Positions 1 to 6,454 of a stretch of DNA of 29,810 nt are shown piece by piece (position 1 is the first letter of the stretch; each line of letters starts with the position of its first letter). Source of the DNA: a virus; IMG/VR virus record IMGVR_UViG_3300045996_004298, positions 1 through 29,810 of that record, one strand, 5' to 3'. The translations under genes were made by a program, and so were the position numbers. The notes under the pieces were generated by a model. The model was not told the DNA's origin and did not search any database. It worked only from the letters and a program-made list of their open reading frames with translations.

Positions 1-47
1 AAGAAGATGATACCTACAGCGAACCAGGGTAAAAATTTAAGGTTCAT
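1..47 (-). CDS. 5' end of a leftward host gene (partial)
   Basis: Reading the minus strand from 47, an ATG opens a frame beginning MNLKFLPWFAVGIIF that runs off the window edge. A strong Shine-Dalgarno (AAGGAGGG, plus positions 53-60) sits 5 bases upstream. The hydrophobic start suggests a signal peptide or membrane anchor. It lies just outside the tRNA fragment, so it is probably chromosomal rather than phage. Only 15 codons are visible, so the function is unknown. Confidence 0.5.
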   Translation of the reverse strand, partial: MNLKFLPWFAVGIIF

Positions 48-79
48 TTTTCCCTCCTTGGAAGAAACAATCAAGCTAT

Positions 80-136
80 TGGAGCGGGCGAGGGGAATCG
101 AACCCCCGTCGTAAGCTTGGGAAGCTAACGACTACC
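80..136 (-). other. 3' fragment of tRNA-Gly(CCC); probable phage attachment site
   Basis: On the minus strand this reads as the 3' part of a glycine tRNA. It has an anticodon loop TTCCCAA (anticodon CCC), a T arm with loop TTCGATT, an acceptor 3' strand CGCCCGC, discriminator T and an encoded CCA ending at 80. Upstream (plus positions above about 136) the D stem and the 5' acceptor strand GCGGGCG expected to pair are missing, so this is not a complete gene. Tyrosine integrases commonly use tRNA 3' halves as att cores. After integration the host's original 3' fragment is left at the end distal to the intact tRNA, preceded by phage DNA. The orientation here puts the phage at higher coordinates, which fits the gene content. 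Confidence 0.65.
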
Positions 137-212
137 CCCGTAAAGCCCCTGTAAAACAGCCAAAAAAATATCATTTTATTTTTTATTCTACTACCATTCT
201 ACCACGCAAAGC

Positions 213-272
213 TTTTGATAGAACAACTATTCTTTTGATAGAATAACAACTCTATTGACAGAATACCAACAA
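213..272 (+). repeat. Three 20-bp direct repeats with TTGAYAGAA core
   Basis: Three consecutive 20-base units start at 213, 233 and 253. They share TTGATAGAA or TTGACAGAA (TGAYAGAA at 216, 236, 256) followed by an AAC/CAAC-rich tail. Each unit carries a TTGATA hexamer and an overlapping TAGAAT hexamer, so adjacent units create -35/-10-like pairs with 18-bp spacers. The 20-bp period is close to two helical turns and suggests side-by-side protein binding. A second cluster with the same core and period lies at 18089. The sequence lies between the att fragment and the first phage genes, so integrase arm sites, excisionase sites or a regulator's operators are all possible. Confidence 0.6.
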
Positions 273-324
273 ATTAACTAGATTTTGCGATAACTCCACA
301 GAAGGTGGCCAGCATGTCCAGAAA

Positions 325-459
325 CTATTTAAATGGACCCTCTGCCCTTCGAGACAGCGCCTTTAGCCCTACGATTCTCTCTATCTTTACGTCCGTCTTA
401 TAGGCCTCGATACTACTAAGCAAAAATTTTTCTTCAGCATTCTTTTTGGTGAAGAAGTA
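325..459 (-). pseudogene. Possible C-terminal remnant of an unknown gene
   Basis: On the minus strand an open stretch of about 45 codons reads like genuine protein (it includes NAEEKFLLSSIEAYKTD and ends AEGPFK before TAG at 325-327). It has no ATG, and an in-frame stop lies shortly upstream, under the 5' end of the rightward gene at 468. It may be the tail of a gene lost at the prophage edge. I do not recognise the family, and a chance reading frame cannot be excluded. Confidence 0.2.
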
Positions 460-467
460 GGTACACA

Positions 468-743
468 GTGGAAGAAACTAAAACAAGAAAGGGAAGTTTG
501 GTGACTCAGGAATTAGCAGACAAATGCAAGGATGGAGATGAGGAAAAATTAAGGGAACTTTTGGCTAAGATATTGTCATTACTGCATGGAACCCTCGAAA
601 GGGAATGCATCCATATTCTAATCATGGCTATTTATAATATTGTCGCGAGTTCAGAAGACGAAGACCTGACCATGGAATGGGCGACTAATTTGTTTAAAAC
701 ACTTTCTGAAATTAACGTAAATGATAATTTAACTCTTCATTAA
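468..743 (+). CDS. Hypothetical 91-aa protein
   Basis: GTG start at 468. The product is small, acidic and probably helical (rich in E, D and L) with no signal peptide, cysteine cluster or catalytic motif I can recognise. The central part, roughly residues 40-60, is hydrophobic (HGTLERECIHILIMAIYNIV) and would fit a packed helix rather than a clear membrane span. It is followed 33 bases later by a second unknown gene in the same direction, so the two may be cotranscribed. The 20-bp repeats with promoter-like hexamers lie 200 bases upstream. The upstream ribosome site is weak (GTAGGT), so the GTG start is tentative. Confidence 0.55.
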   Translation: MEETKTRKGSLVTQELADKCKDGDEEKLRELLAKILSLLHGTLERECIHILIMAIYNIVASSEDEDLTMEWATNLFKTLSEINVNDNLTLH

Positions 744-776
744 AAAACTTAATGGCAAAGGAGGGTATCAATAAAA

Positions 777-1424
777 ATGTCAAAAAAAACAATCCCGTTT
801 TTAGATTTATTCGTAAAATATTGTGAAGCTTCTTATGAAAAGGAAAGAGCTATCCAGATATTCAACTATTTTCTGGAGAAGTCTGGGATTATCGTTGCAG
901 CCATAAAATTTAATGAACAGTTAAATGAAGATTGCTTTGTAGAAGTTAGGGGCGTGTTGCAGGAGATCGAAGTCGATGTTTTAAAAAACAAGATTTCTAT
1001 TTACTATGTGGATCATCCCTATGACATCAATGTTTTGAAGGTTATCCCCTTTGAGAGCTTTTTAAAGAATACTTATGATTTTTATAGCGAAAAAGGACAC
1101 CCTTCGCACGGTAAGTTGCAGTCAACCAAGCTGGAATTTGATGCCAAGATTATAGAGGTCTTATCTGCTAAAAGCTCAACGAATGAGCAAGACATCTTCA
1201 ACCTTCGTAATATTTCCACTCCCTATAGCCGGAAAATGAATCAAATTTTCAAATCCTTTCGTGAAGGTTATGGAGAGAGTTATCGAAGCATCTCCCAAAA
1301 GGGGTTTCTGGATTATGTTGACCTAAAAATTTCAAAAGAAGTTGCCGATCACGATCTAAAATCCTTATGGAAATCTTTTTATAGCGGGGACATTGACGCC
1401 CCCTTGGAAAAAGATGACCTTTAA
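777..1424 (+). CDS. Hypothetical 215-aa protein
   Basis: ATG start with an excellent Shine-Dalgarno (AAGGAGGG, about 10 bases upstream). The predicted product is soluble and mixed alpha/beta, with no signal sequence and no motif I recognise. Composition is AT-rich compared with the replication operon that follows, suggesting separate acquisition. It is the last gene before a long hairpin with T-rich tracts at 1455-1530, so it probably ends its transcript. Its position between the att site and the replication genes is where temperate phages often keep immunity or superinfection-exclusion genes, but nothing in the sequence shows that role. Confidence 0.7.
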   Translation: MSKKTIPFLDLFVKYCEASYEKERAIQIFNYFLEKSGIIVAAIKFNEQLNEDCFVEVRGVLQEIEVDVLKNKISIYYVDHPYDINVLKVIPFESFLKNTYDFYSEKGHPSHGKLQSTKLEFDAKIIEVLSAKSSTNEQDIFNLRNISTPYSRKMNQIFKSFREGYGESYRSISQKGFLDYVDLKISKEVADHDLKSLWKSFYSGDIDAPLEKDDL

Positions 1425-1434
1425 GCAGATACGC

Positions 1435-1609
1435 CCTCTATAATCCCTTATTTTCTGCGCCATTCATCCATTCACCATAAAATGGCAGTTTTCCGTCAAT
1501 GAGGTGAATGGCGCAGTTTCCCTCGCTTTTTTCACTTTTTTTTGCCTGTTTATTAGGCGCGTCCTCTGTAACCCCTTATTTTCTGCGCCATTCACCCATT
1601 CACCATAAA
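1435..1609 (+). repeat. Two 47-bp direct repeats (1435-1481 and 1563-1609)
   Basis: The two copies begin CCTCT, contain TTATTTTCTGCGCCATTCA and end CACCATAAA. They differ at only 3 of 47 positions and are offset by 128 bases. Between them, at 1505-1516, lies an inverted partial copy (TGAATGGCGCAG) that can pair with CTGCGCCATTCA in either repeat. The arrangement lies wholly between the unknown gene ending at 1424 and the HTH gene starting at 1715. Confidence 0.75.
1455..1543 (+). terminator. Long-loop hairpin with T-rich tracts downstream of the 215-aa gene
   Basis: CTGCGCCATTCA (1455-1466) pairs perfectly with TGAATGGCGCAG (1505-1516). The stem is followed by T-rich DNA including runs of six and eight T. 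The 38-base loop is long for a classical intrinsic terminator, so this is only a candidate. Confidence 0.35.
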
Positions 1610-1714
1610 CCCCAGGTTTATCCGTGGCATCGATTCACCTACCTTCACAGCTTATTTTTTCTATGTCCTTATCGCATCGTGCTTCAACCACTATCACCAA
1701 AAAGGAGAATAAAA

Positions 1715-1975
1715 ATGGCCCGTGTAAAAAAATATGTGATCCCTGAAGAAGTATCTGCCAGTGACCTTAAAGACCAGTATTACACACCGAGAGAACTATC
1801 CGGCCTTCTCAATATCTCCATAGGCACGTTAGCCGGGTACCGACGTAAAGGGGTTGGCCCTAAATATATTGCCTTTAGCTACCACACCTACCGTTACGCC
1901 AAAGCAGATGTCCTCAAATACCTTGAGGAAAGGAAGCGTACCTCTACCTCAGCCACCCAAAACTACGACCTATAA
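1715..1975 (+). CDS. Small MerR/AlpA-type helix-turn-helix DNA-binding protein, 86 aa
   Basis: The start is ATG 1715, 8 bases after AAAGGAG. An in-frame extension back to 1508 would run through the 47-bp repeat and lacks a ribosome site, so I reject it. Residues about 24-75 (YYTPRELSGLLNISIGTLAGYRRKGVGPKY... YRYAKADVLKYLE) match the excisionase/AlpA/HTH_17 pattern: 'T..ELA..L..S..TL...R..G.GP.Y.......RY...DV..YL'. Such proteins bind DNA as phage excisionases or regulators. At the head of the replication operon it could regulate that operon or serve as excisionase. The family call is good; the specific role is inferred. Confidence 0.85.
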   Translation: MARVKKYVIPEEVSASDLKDQYYTPRELSGLLNISIGTLAGYRRKGVGPKYIAFSYHTYRYAKADVLKYLEERKRTSTSATQNYDL

Positions 1976-1997
1976 TTTTAACAGAAAGGATCCTTAC

Positions 1998-2204
1998 ATG
2001 TCACTTATTCCTAAAGACCCACTTATCGTCTTCAAAGACGTTCAATTCATCCATGTCCTCTACAGCACGCCCATTAGCATATTCGTGCAAATGGACGAAG
2101 GCCATCTCCGTCATACGTTGGGCAGAACGAAACTGGTTTGCCGCTGGCTGGAAGACATTTTGGAATTGATGACCGAACTTGAACCCGAAACGAAAGGAAA
2201 ATAA
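1998..2204 (+). CDS. Hypothetical 68-aa phage protein
   Basis: ATG 1998 follows AGAAAGGA with normal spacing. The same frame is open back to 1854, but that part overlaps the HTH gene and has no ribosome site. The protein begins MSLIPKDPLIVFKD and has a hydrophobic middle (VQFIHVLYSTPISIFVQMDE) and a charged tail. It sits 22 bases after the HTH gene and 3 bases before the ATPase gene, so it is part of the early operon and probably translationally coupled. I do not recognise the family. Confidence 0.65.
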   Translation: MSLIPKDPLIVFKDVQFIHVLYSTPISIFVQMDEGHLRHTLGRTKLVCRWLEDILELMTELEPETKGK

Positions 2205-2207
2205 CCC

Positions 2208-3089
2208 ATGCCACTCCCGATTATTTCTGCTGACCAACGCTTGAGTGAACCGCGTGGCATCAAAGGCTGTATTTTTGGTAAATCCGGCATTGGCAAAACC
2301 TCCCTTCTCTGGACATTGCCGGAGAAAACAACCCTGTTCCTTGACTTAGAGGCAGGAGACCTCGCTATTGAAGGATGGGGCGGGGATACTCTTCGTCCCC
2401 GTACCTGGAAGGAGTGCCGTGACTTCACGGTTTTTATTGGTGGCCCGAACCCTGCCTTGCGGGATGACCAACCCTATAGCCAGAAACACTTTGATGTCGT
2501 GTGCGAACGCTATGGCAACCCTGATTACCTGGCCGAGTATGACACGGTTTTTGTGGACTCAATCACGGTAGCGGGGCGCTTGTGCTTCCAGTGGTGTAAA
2601 GGCGAACCGCAAGCTTTCAGCGACAAGACAGGCAAGCCTGATACACGGAGCGCCTATGGCCTCCACGGTCAGGAGATGATCGCGTGGCTCACCCATTTGC
2701 AGCACACACGCAAGAAAAATATCTGGTTTGTCGGTATTCTGGATGAGAAACTTGACGACTTTAACCGCCGCTTTTACCAGCCCCAGATTGAAGGCAGCAA
2801 GGCAGGACTGGAGTTGCCTGGCATTGTGGATCAGGTCATTACCATGGCAGAGGTAAAAGGTGACGGGGCTGATGGGCAGGAAGTAAAACCTTGGCGGGCG
2901 CTTATCTGCCATACCATCAATCCTTACAACTATCCGGCTAAAGACCGTTCAGGGCGTCTTGACTGGTTGGAACAACCGCATCTGGGAAAACTCATGGACA
3001 AAATCAGAAAAAAGGCAGAGCCAGTAAACGAACGCCTGACCTATACATGCCCTCAACCAATAGACACAAGCGCCGTAGAAGGAGAATAA
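2208..3089 (+). CDS. Sak4-like RecA-fold ATPase (AAA_24 type), 293 aa
   Basis: A short N-terminus leads straight into a P-loop, GKSGIGKT (residues 24-31), followed by a beta strand FLDLEAGDLAI and a Walker B strand YDTVFVDSIT (about 111-120). This layout is that of the phage AAA_24/Sak4 group, RecA-like ATPases that assist single-strand annealing and recombination-dependent replication. The neighbouring genes (SSB/DUF669-like protein, SF2 helicase, Fe-S nuclease, primase-helicase) fit. ATG 2208 is preceded by AAAGGA. The C-terminus (residues about 240-293) is basic, then proline/threonine-rich, and could contact DNA or a partner. Family assignment is by motif and context. Confidence 0.8.
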   Translation: MPLPIISADQRLSEPRGIKGCIFGKSGIGKTSLLWTLPEKTTLFLDLEAGDLAIEGWGGDTLRPRTWKECRDFTVFIGGPNPALRDDQPYSQKHFDVVCERYGNPDYLAEYDTVFVDSITVAGRLCFQWCKGEPQAFSDKTGKPDTRSAYGLHGQEMIAWLTHLQHTRKKNIWFVGILDEKLDDFNRRFYQPQIEGSKAGLELPGIVDQVITMAEVKGDGADGQEVKPWRALICHTINPYNYPAKDRSGRLDWLEQPHLGKLMDKIRKKAEPVNERLTYTCPQPIDTSAVEGE

Positions 3090-3092
3090 GAC

Positions 3093-3683
3093 ATGGAATA
3101 CAACCAAGCGATTAATACAAACCCGCTCAATTTTAACACCGCAGAACCGCAACAGGCGTTTGATACTATACCCGCCGGAACGGTTGCCAAAGTCCGCCTG
3201 ACCATCAAGCGGGGTGGATACAACAACCCGGCGCAGGGATGGACAGATGATTGCGCCACCCGTAACCACAAGACAGGCGCGGTTTATCTCAATTGTGCGT
3301 TTGTCATCCTTGAAGGGGAGTACGCCAAACGGAAAGTTTGGAGCCTGATAGGGCTTCAAAGTCCCAAAGGCCCTGAATGGGGGAATATTGGCAGGTCTTT
3401 TATGCGCGCTATCCTGACGTCTGCGCGGGGGTTTGCAGAAGAGGATACATCCCCCCAAGCCCTCGCCGCCAGGGACATCAAAAGCCTTGCTGAACTGGAC
3501 GGCCTTGAATTTTTTGCCCGTATCGATGTGGAGAAGAACAAGGAACAGGGGACAGAAAAGAACATTATCAAGGTCGCCCTTTCCAAAGGCCATAAAGATT
3601 ATCCCGGCAGTGTTGCTTCAGAGGTGCAAGCGGCCCTTTCCCGAAACGCGCCAACAACTACGGCCCATCCCTGGGGGCATTAA
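3093..3683 (+). CDS. SSB/DUF669-like phage single-strand binding protein, 196 aa
   Basis: It starts 3 bases after the ATPase stop. The core (residues about 30-165) follows the DUF669-type layout: 'IPAGTVAKVRLTIKRGG', then 'LNCAFVILEGEYAKRKVW' (..F.IL.G.Y.GRKVW), 'GRSFMRAILTSAR', then 'LDGLEFFARIDVEKNKEQG...NIIK'. DUF669-like proteins lie next to Sak-type annealing ATPases and are thought to act as single-strand binding partners with an OB-like fold. The tail (RNAPTTTAHPWGH) is short and disordered, as in SSBs that recruit partners by their C-termini, though without the acidic tip typical of SSB. The call rests on pattern and neighbourhood. Confidence 0.65.
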   Translation: MEYNQAINTNPLNFNTAEPQQAFDTIPAGTVAKVRLTIKRGGYNNPAQGWTDDCATRNHKTGAVYLNCAFVILEGEYAKRKVWSLIGLQSPKGPEWGNIGRSFMRAILTSARGFAEEDTSPQALAARDIKSLAELDGLEFFARIDVEKNKEQGTEKNIIKVALSKGHKDYPGSVASEVQAALSRNAPTTTAHPWGH

Positions 3684-3692
3684 GGAGAGGCC

Positions 3693-5396
3693 ATGTTGTT
3701 AAGACCCAGACAAAAAGAATTGGTCAACCGTGCTGTGGCAGCCTTGCAGCAGCACGGCAACACCCTGGCCGTTGCGCCAACTGGCTCCGGCAAAACTGTC
3801 ATGCTGTCCGCGGTGATTGGGGAGATGTGCAAGGCATCTCCTCTAACGGCGTGCGTTGTGGCTCATCGGGACGAACTGACGGCGCAGAACGAAGCCAGGT
3901 TCCGGCAGGTTAACCCGCATCTGTCCACCAGCATTTTTAACGCCTCTATTAAATCATGGGAGCCGAAAGTCGGCTCCCCAGGGAACACCACCTTTGCCAT
4001 GATCCAAACCCTGTCACGGGAAAGCAACCTTGCCACCATGCCATCCCTTGACCTGTTGGTCATCGATGAAGCCCACCACGCCCGCTCCGACACTTATTTG
4101 CGCGTCATCTCCCATGCAAGATCCCTGAACCCTCATATCAAGCTTTTGGGGATGACGGCAACGCCTAACCGGGGGGACAAGAGAGGGCTGCGCCCTGTGT
4201 TTTCCAATGTGTGCGATCAAATCACCGTCAGGGAACTCATTGCCTCCGGCCATCTCGTGCCCCCAAAAATGTTCGTTATGGATGTCGGCACCCGTCAAAA
4301 ACTGAAAGAGGTTAAAAAAAGAGCGGACGATTACAGTATGGAAGAGGTCGCCCAGATTATGGACACCCGCCCCATTAATGAGGCGGTGGTTGCCCACTGG
4401 AAAGAAAAGGCAGGAGATCGGCAAACCGTCGTGTTCTGCTCCACCGTGGAACATGCCCATAACGTTCAAAGGTGTTTCGTAAATGCAGGTGTTTTTGCTG
4501 GCCTTGTCCATGGAGAGATGTCACCCACGGAGCGCGAGCAAGTTTTGAAAGCCTATACGACCGGAGAGAATGGACACAAAGCCCAGGTGATCGTGAATGT
4601 GGGGGTACTTCTGGAGGGATGGGATGATCCCCTGACCTCATGCGTTGTCCTCTTACGCCCGAGTTCCTATAAATCGACGTTTATCCAGATGGTGGGACGG
4701 GGCTTACGCACGGTCAACCCTGAAGAGCATCCAGGCGTCGTCAAAAATGATTGCATCGTCCTGGATTTTGGCACAGCCACCCTTGCGCATGGCTCCATTG
4801 AACAGCACGCCAGGCTGGATGATGCGCCGAAAGGGGAAGCCGTCACCAAAACTTGCCCGGAATGCAAGGCGATACTTCCAGCTGCCGTTGCTGAATGTCC
4901 TTTGTGCGGGTTTGCCTTTGACTTTGTCACAGGCGAATCCGACGTGGCATTGGACGAAGAAGATTTTGCCATGACGGAAATCGACATTTTTGCCCGTTCC
5001 CCTTTCCTCTGGGTGGATGTAGATGGTCAGAAGCGGTCATTCATGGCAACAGGGTTTAATGCCTGGAGCAGTGTGTTTTTCAAGGAGCAATGGCACGCTG
5101 TTGGGGGGTTACCCAAACAACCTGCAAGGGTGTTGGCAACGGGGGAGAAAAGCATTTGTTTTGCGGCTGCCGATGACTGGATGAACTTCCATGAGACGGA
5201 TGATACCGCCCACAAGATGAGAGGTTGGCTTAACCTGCCCGCAACGGATAAACAGCTTCAGTATCTCTCTGAATACCAAAATGAGGGTAGCCTTACCCGC
5301 TATAAGGCATCTGCCCTCATGAATCTGAAGTTTAACGCCTGGAGGATTAATAAAGCGTTATCTGATAACACCTTACCTGTGAGGACAGCCCTATGA
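3693..5396 (+). CDS. DEAH-box superfamily II DNA helicase with zinc finger, 567 aa
   Basis: ATG 3693 is 5 bases after AAGGAGAGG. The full SF2 motif series is present: Q-like start 'LLRPRQKELV', motif I APTGSGKT (28-35), Ia VVAHRDEL (55-62), II DEAH (125-128), III TAT (155-157), motif V region VNVGVLLEGWDDP (301-313) and VI QMVGRGLR (332-339). After the second RecA-like domain comes a four-cysteine zinc ribbon, C388-x2-C391-x10-C402-x2-C405, then a unique 160-residue C-terminal region. It probably unwinds DNA or remodels forks in phage replication, replacing a DnaB-type or UvsW-type enzyme. It overlaps the next gene by 4 bases (ATGA). Confidence 0.9.
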   Translation: MLLRPRQKELVNRAVAALQQHGNTLAVAPTGSGKTVMLSAVIGEMCKASPLTACVVAHRDELTAQNEARFRQVNPHLSTSIFNASIKSWEPKVGSPGNTTFAMIQTLSRESNLATMPSLDLLVIDEAHHARSDTYLRVISHARSLNPHIKLLGMTATPNRGDKRGLRPVFSNVCDQITVRELIASGHLVPPKMFVMDVGTRQKLKEVKKRADDYSMEEVAQIMDTRPINEAVVAHWKEKAGDRQTVVFCSTVEHAHNVQRCFVNAGVFAGLVHGEMSPTEREQVLKAYTTGENGHKAQVIVNVGVLLEGWDDPLTSCVVLLRPSSYKSTFIQMVGRGLRTVNPEEHPGVVKNDCIVLDFGTATLAHGSIEQHARLDDAPKGEAVTKTCPECKAILPAAVAECPLCGFAFDFVTGESDVALDEEDFAMTEIDIFARSPFLWVDVDGQKRSFMATGFNAWSSVFFKEQWHAVGGLPKQPARVLATGEKSICFAAADDWMNFHETDDTAHKMRGWLNLPATDKQLQYLSEYQNEGSLTRYKASALMNLKFNAWRINKALSDNTLPVRTAL

Positions 5397-5632
5397 TTGA
5401 CAAGACCCCTTTAGAACAAGCGGCGTTAGCTGCCACGCTGATGCCCTTATGGGAGATCACCCAGGAAATCGACAGGGATAAGCCCCTGTCTGCCTGGAGC
5501 CGTGAAGAAGTATTGACCATGGTCGAGGGTGTTGTCGATGCCTGGCAAAATTATCTTCAACACGCGTGTCTTCTGGAAAATTCACCCGCTCAACCCCAAA
5601 ACTCTCAACCCCAAAAAGAAGGAGTATCTTGA
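5393..5632 (+). CDS. Small DUF6511-like phage protein, 79 aa
   Basis: Its start overlaps the helicase stop in ATGA, which implies translational coupling. The region 'WEITQEIDRDKPLSAWSREEVLTMVEGVVDAWQ' resembles the DUF6511-type motif (D/G..L...S.EE....E..V.A...) found in short phage proteins beside replication helicases. That family link is from memory and unverified. The tail is a glutamine/proline/serine-rich, probably disordered segment (NSPAQPQNSQPQK). No catalytic residues are seen. It may bridge helicase and nuclease, but this is speculation from position. Confidence 0.6.
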   Translation: MIDKTPLEQAALAATLMPLWEITQEIDRDKPLSAWSREEVLTMVEGVVDAWQNYLQHACLLENSPAQPQNSQPQKEGVS

Positions 5633-5633
5633 T

Positions 5634-6452
5634 ATGCCCAATATGCCAACGACGGTAGAGGTGACGCCAGCACAAGTGTCAGCGACACAAGTACCAGGAC
5701 CACAAGTATCAGCGACCCAGGTGTCTACCACAGACAAAATCAATAAGCTGATCGATATTACCTTGCAGAAGAAAAACGCGGCAAATCCGGGACGGGATTA
5801 CCTGGGAGCTTCGCGGCTTGGCGTTTCCTGTAGCCGTGCCTTGCAGTACGAGTATACGCACACGCCTCGTGACAAAGAATTCCCAGGAAGGACGTTGCGC
5901 ATCTTCGAGATGGGGCATGCTATTGAAAAAATGGCCCTCAATTGGCTCAGGGGAGCGGGATTTAAGATATATACCCGCCAGGGGGATGACCACCCTTTCG
6001 GCTTTTCCGTAGCAGACGGGCGAATCCGAGGCCATGTGGACGGCATTATCTGTTCTGGGCCAATCGAAGCTGGCATGAGCTACCCAGCTCTTTGGGAATG
6101 CAAGTCCATGAATGCCAAATCCTGGAAGCAAACTGTTGAGAAAGGTGTACGGATATCGAAGCCTGTCTACGCTGTCCAGATGGCGATCTATCAGGCATAC
6201 ATGGAGGAAAGTTTATTCGTCATTTCCGGGAATCCTGTCTTATTTACCGCCGTCAACAAGGACACAGCGGAAATCTACCATGAACTTGTGCCGTTTGATG
6301 CGGCTCTGGCCCAGGAAGCTTCAGACCGTGCCGTTAATATTTTGAGGGCTACAGAAGCCGGGGAAACCTTGCCTCGGATTTCTCTCGATCCTGATCATTT
6401 TGAATGCCGCTTTTGTGACTGGAAAGACCGCTGCTGGCAAGGAGATCTTTAA
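5634..6452 (+). CDS. Cas4/RecB-like PD-(D/E)XK exonuclease with Fe-S cysteines, 272 aa
   Basis: ATG 5634 lies 9 bases after GAAGGAG; the longer frame back to 5529 overlaps the preceding gene and is rejected. Residues 10-33 hold a low-complexity PAQVSATQV repeat. The nuclease core shows H/E in 'GHAIEKM' (95-100), D136 in 'GHVDGII', E155 and K157 in 'WECKSM', and 'VYAVQMAIYQAY' (178-189) with the Q motif of RecB-family nucleases. C66 near the start plus C258-x2-C261-x5-C267 near the end match the four-cysteine Fe-S arrangement of Cas4/AddB nucleases. It probably resects phage DNA ends to feed Sak4-type annealing. It follows the DUF6511-like gene by 1 base. Confidence 0.85.
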   Translation: MPNMPTTVEVTPAQVSATQVPGPQVSATQVSTTDKINKLIDITLQKKNAANPGRDYLGASRLGVSCSRALQYEYTHTPRDKEFPGRTLRIFEMGHAIEKMALNWLRGAGFKIYTRQGDDHPFGFSVADGRIRGHVDGIICSGPIEAGMSYPALWECKSMNAKSWKQTVEKGVRISKPVYAVQMAIYQAYMEESLFVISGNPVLFTAVNKDTAEIYHELVPFDAALAQEASDRAVNILRATEAGETLPRISLDPDHFECRFCDWKDRCWQGDL

Positions 6453-6454
6453 AA

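Noticed and set aside
213-272. CRISPR-like array
   Set aside because: The units are only 20 bp, contiguous without spacers, and number three; no cas genes are present.
1508-1714. N-terminal extension of the HTH gene
   Set aside because: It would start inside the repeat region without a ribosome site and gives a hydrophobic, cysteine-rich stretch unlike the HTH family; ATG 1715 has AAAGGAG.
2949-3593. Long leftward open frame of 214 codons
   Set aside because: It is a shadow of the ATPase and SSB-like genes, has no family pattern and opposes an operon with tight gene spacing.
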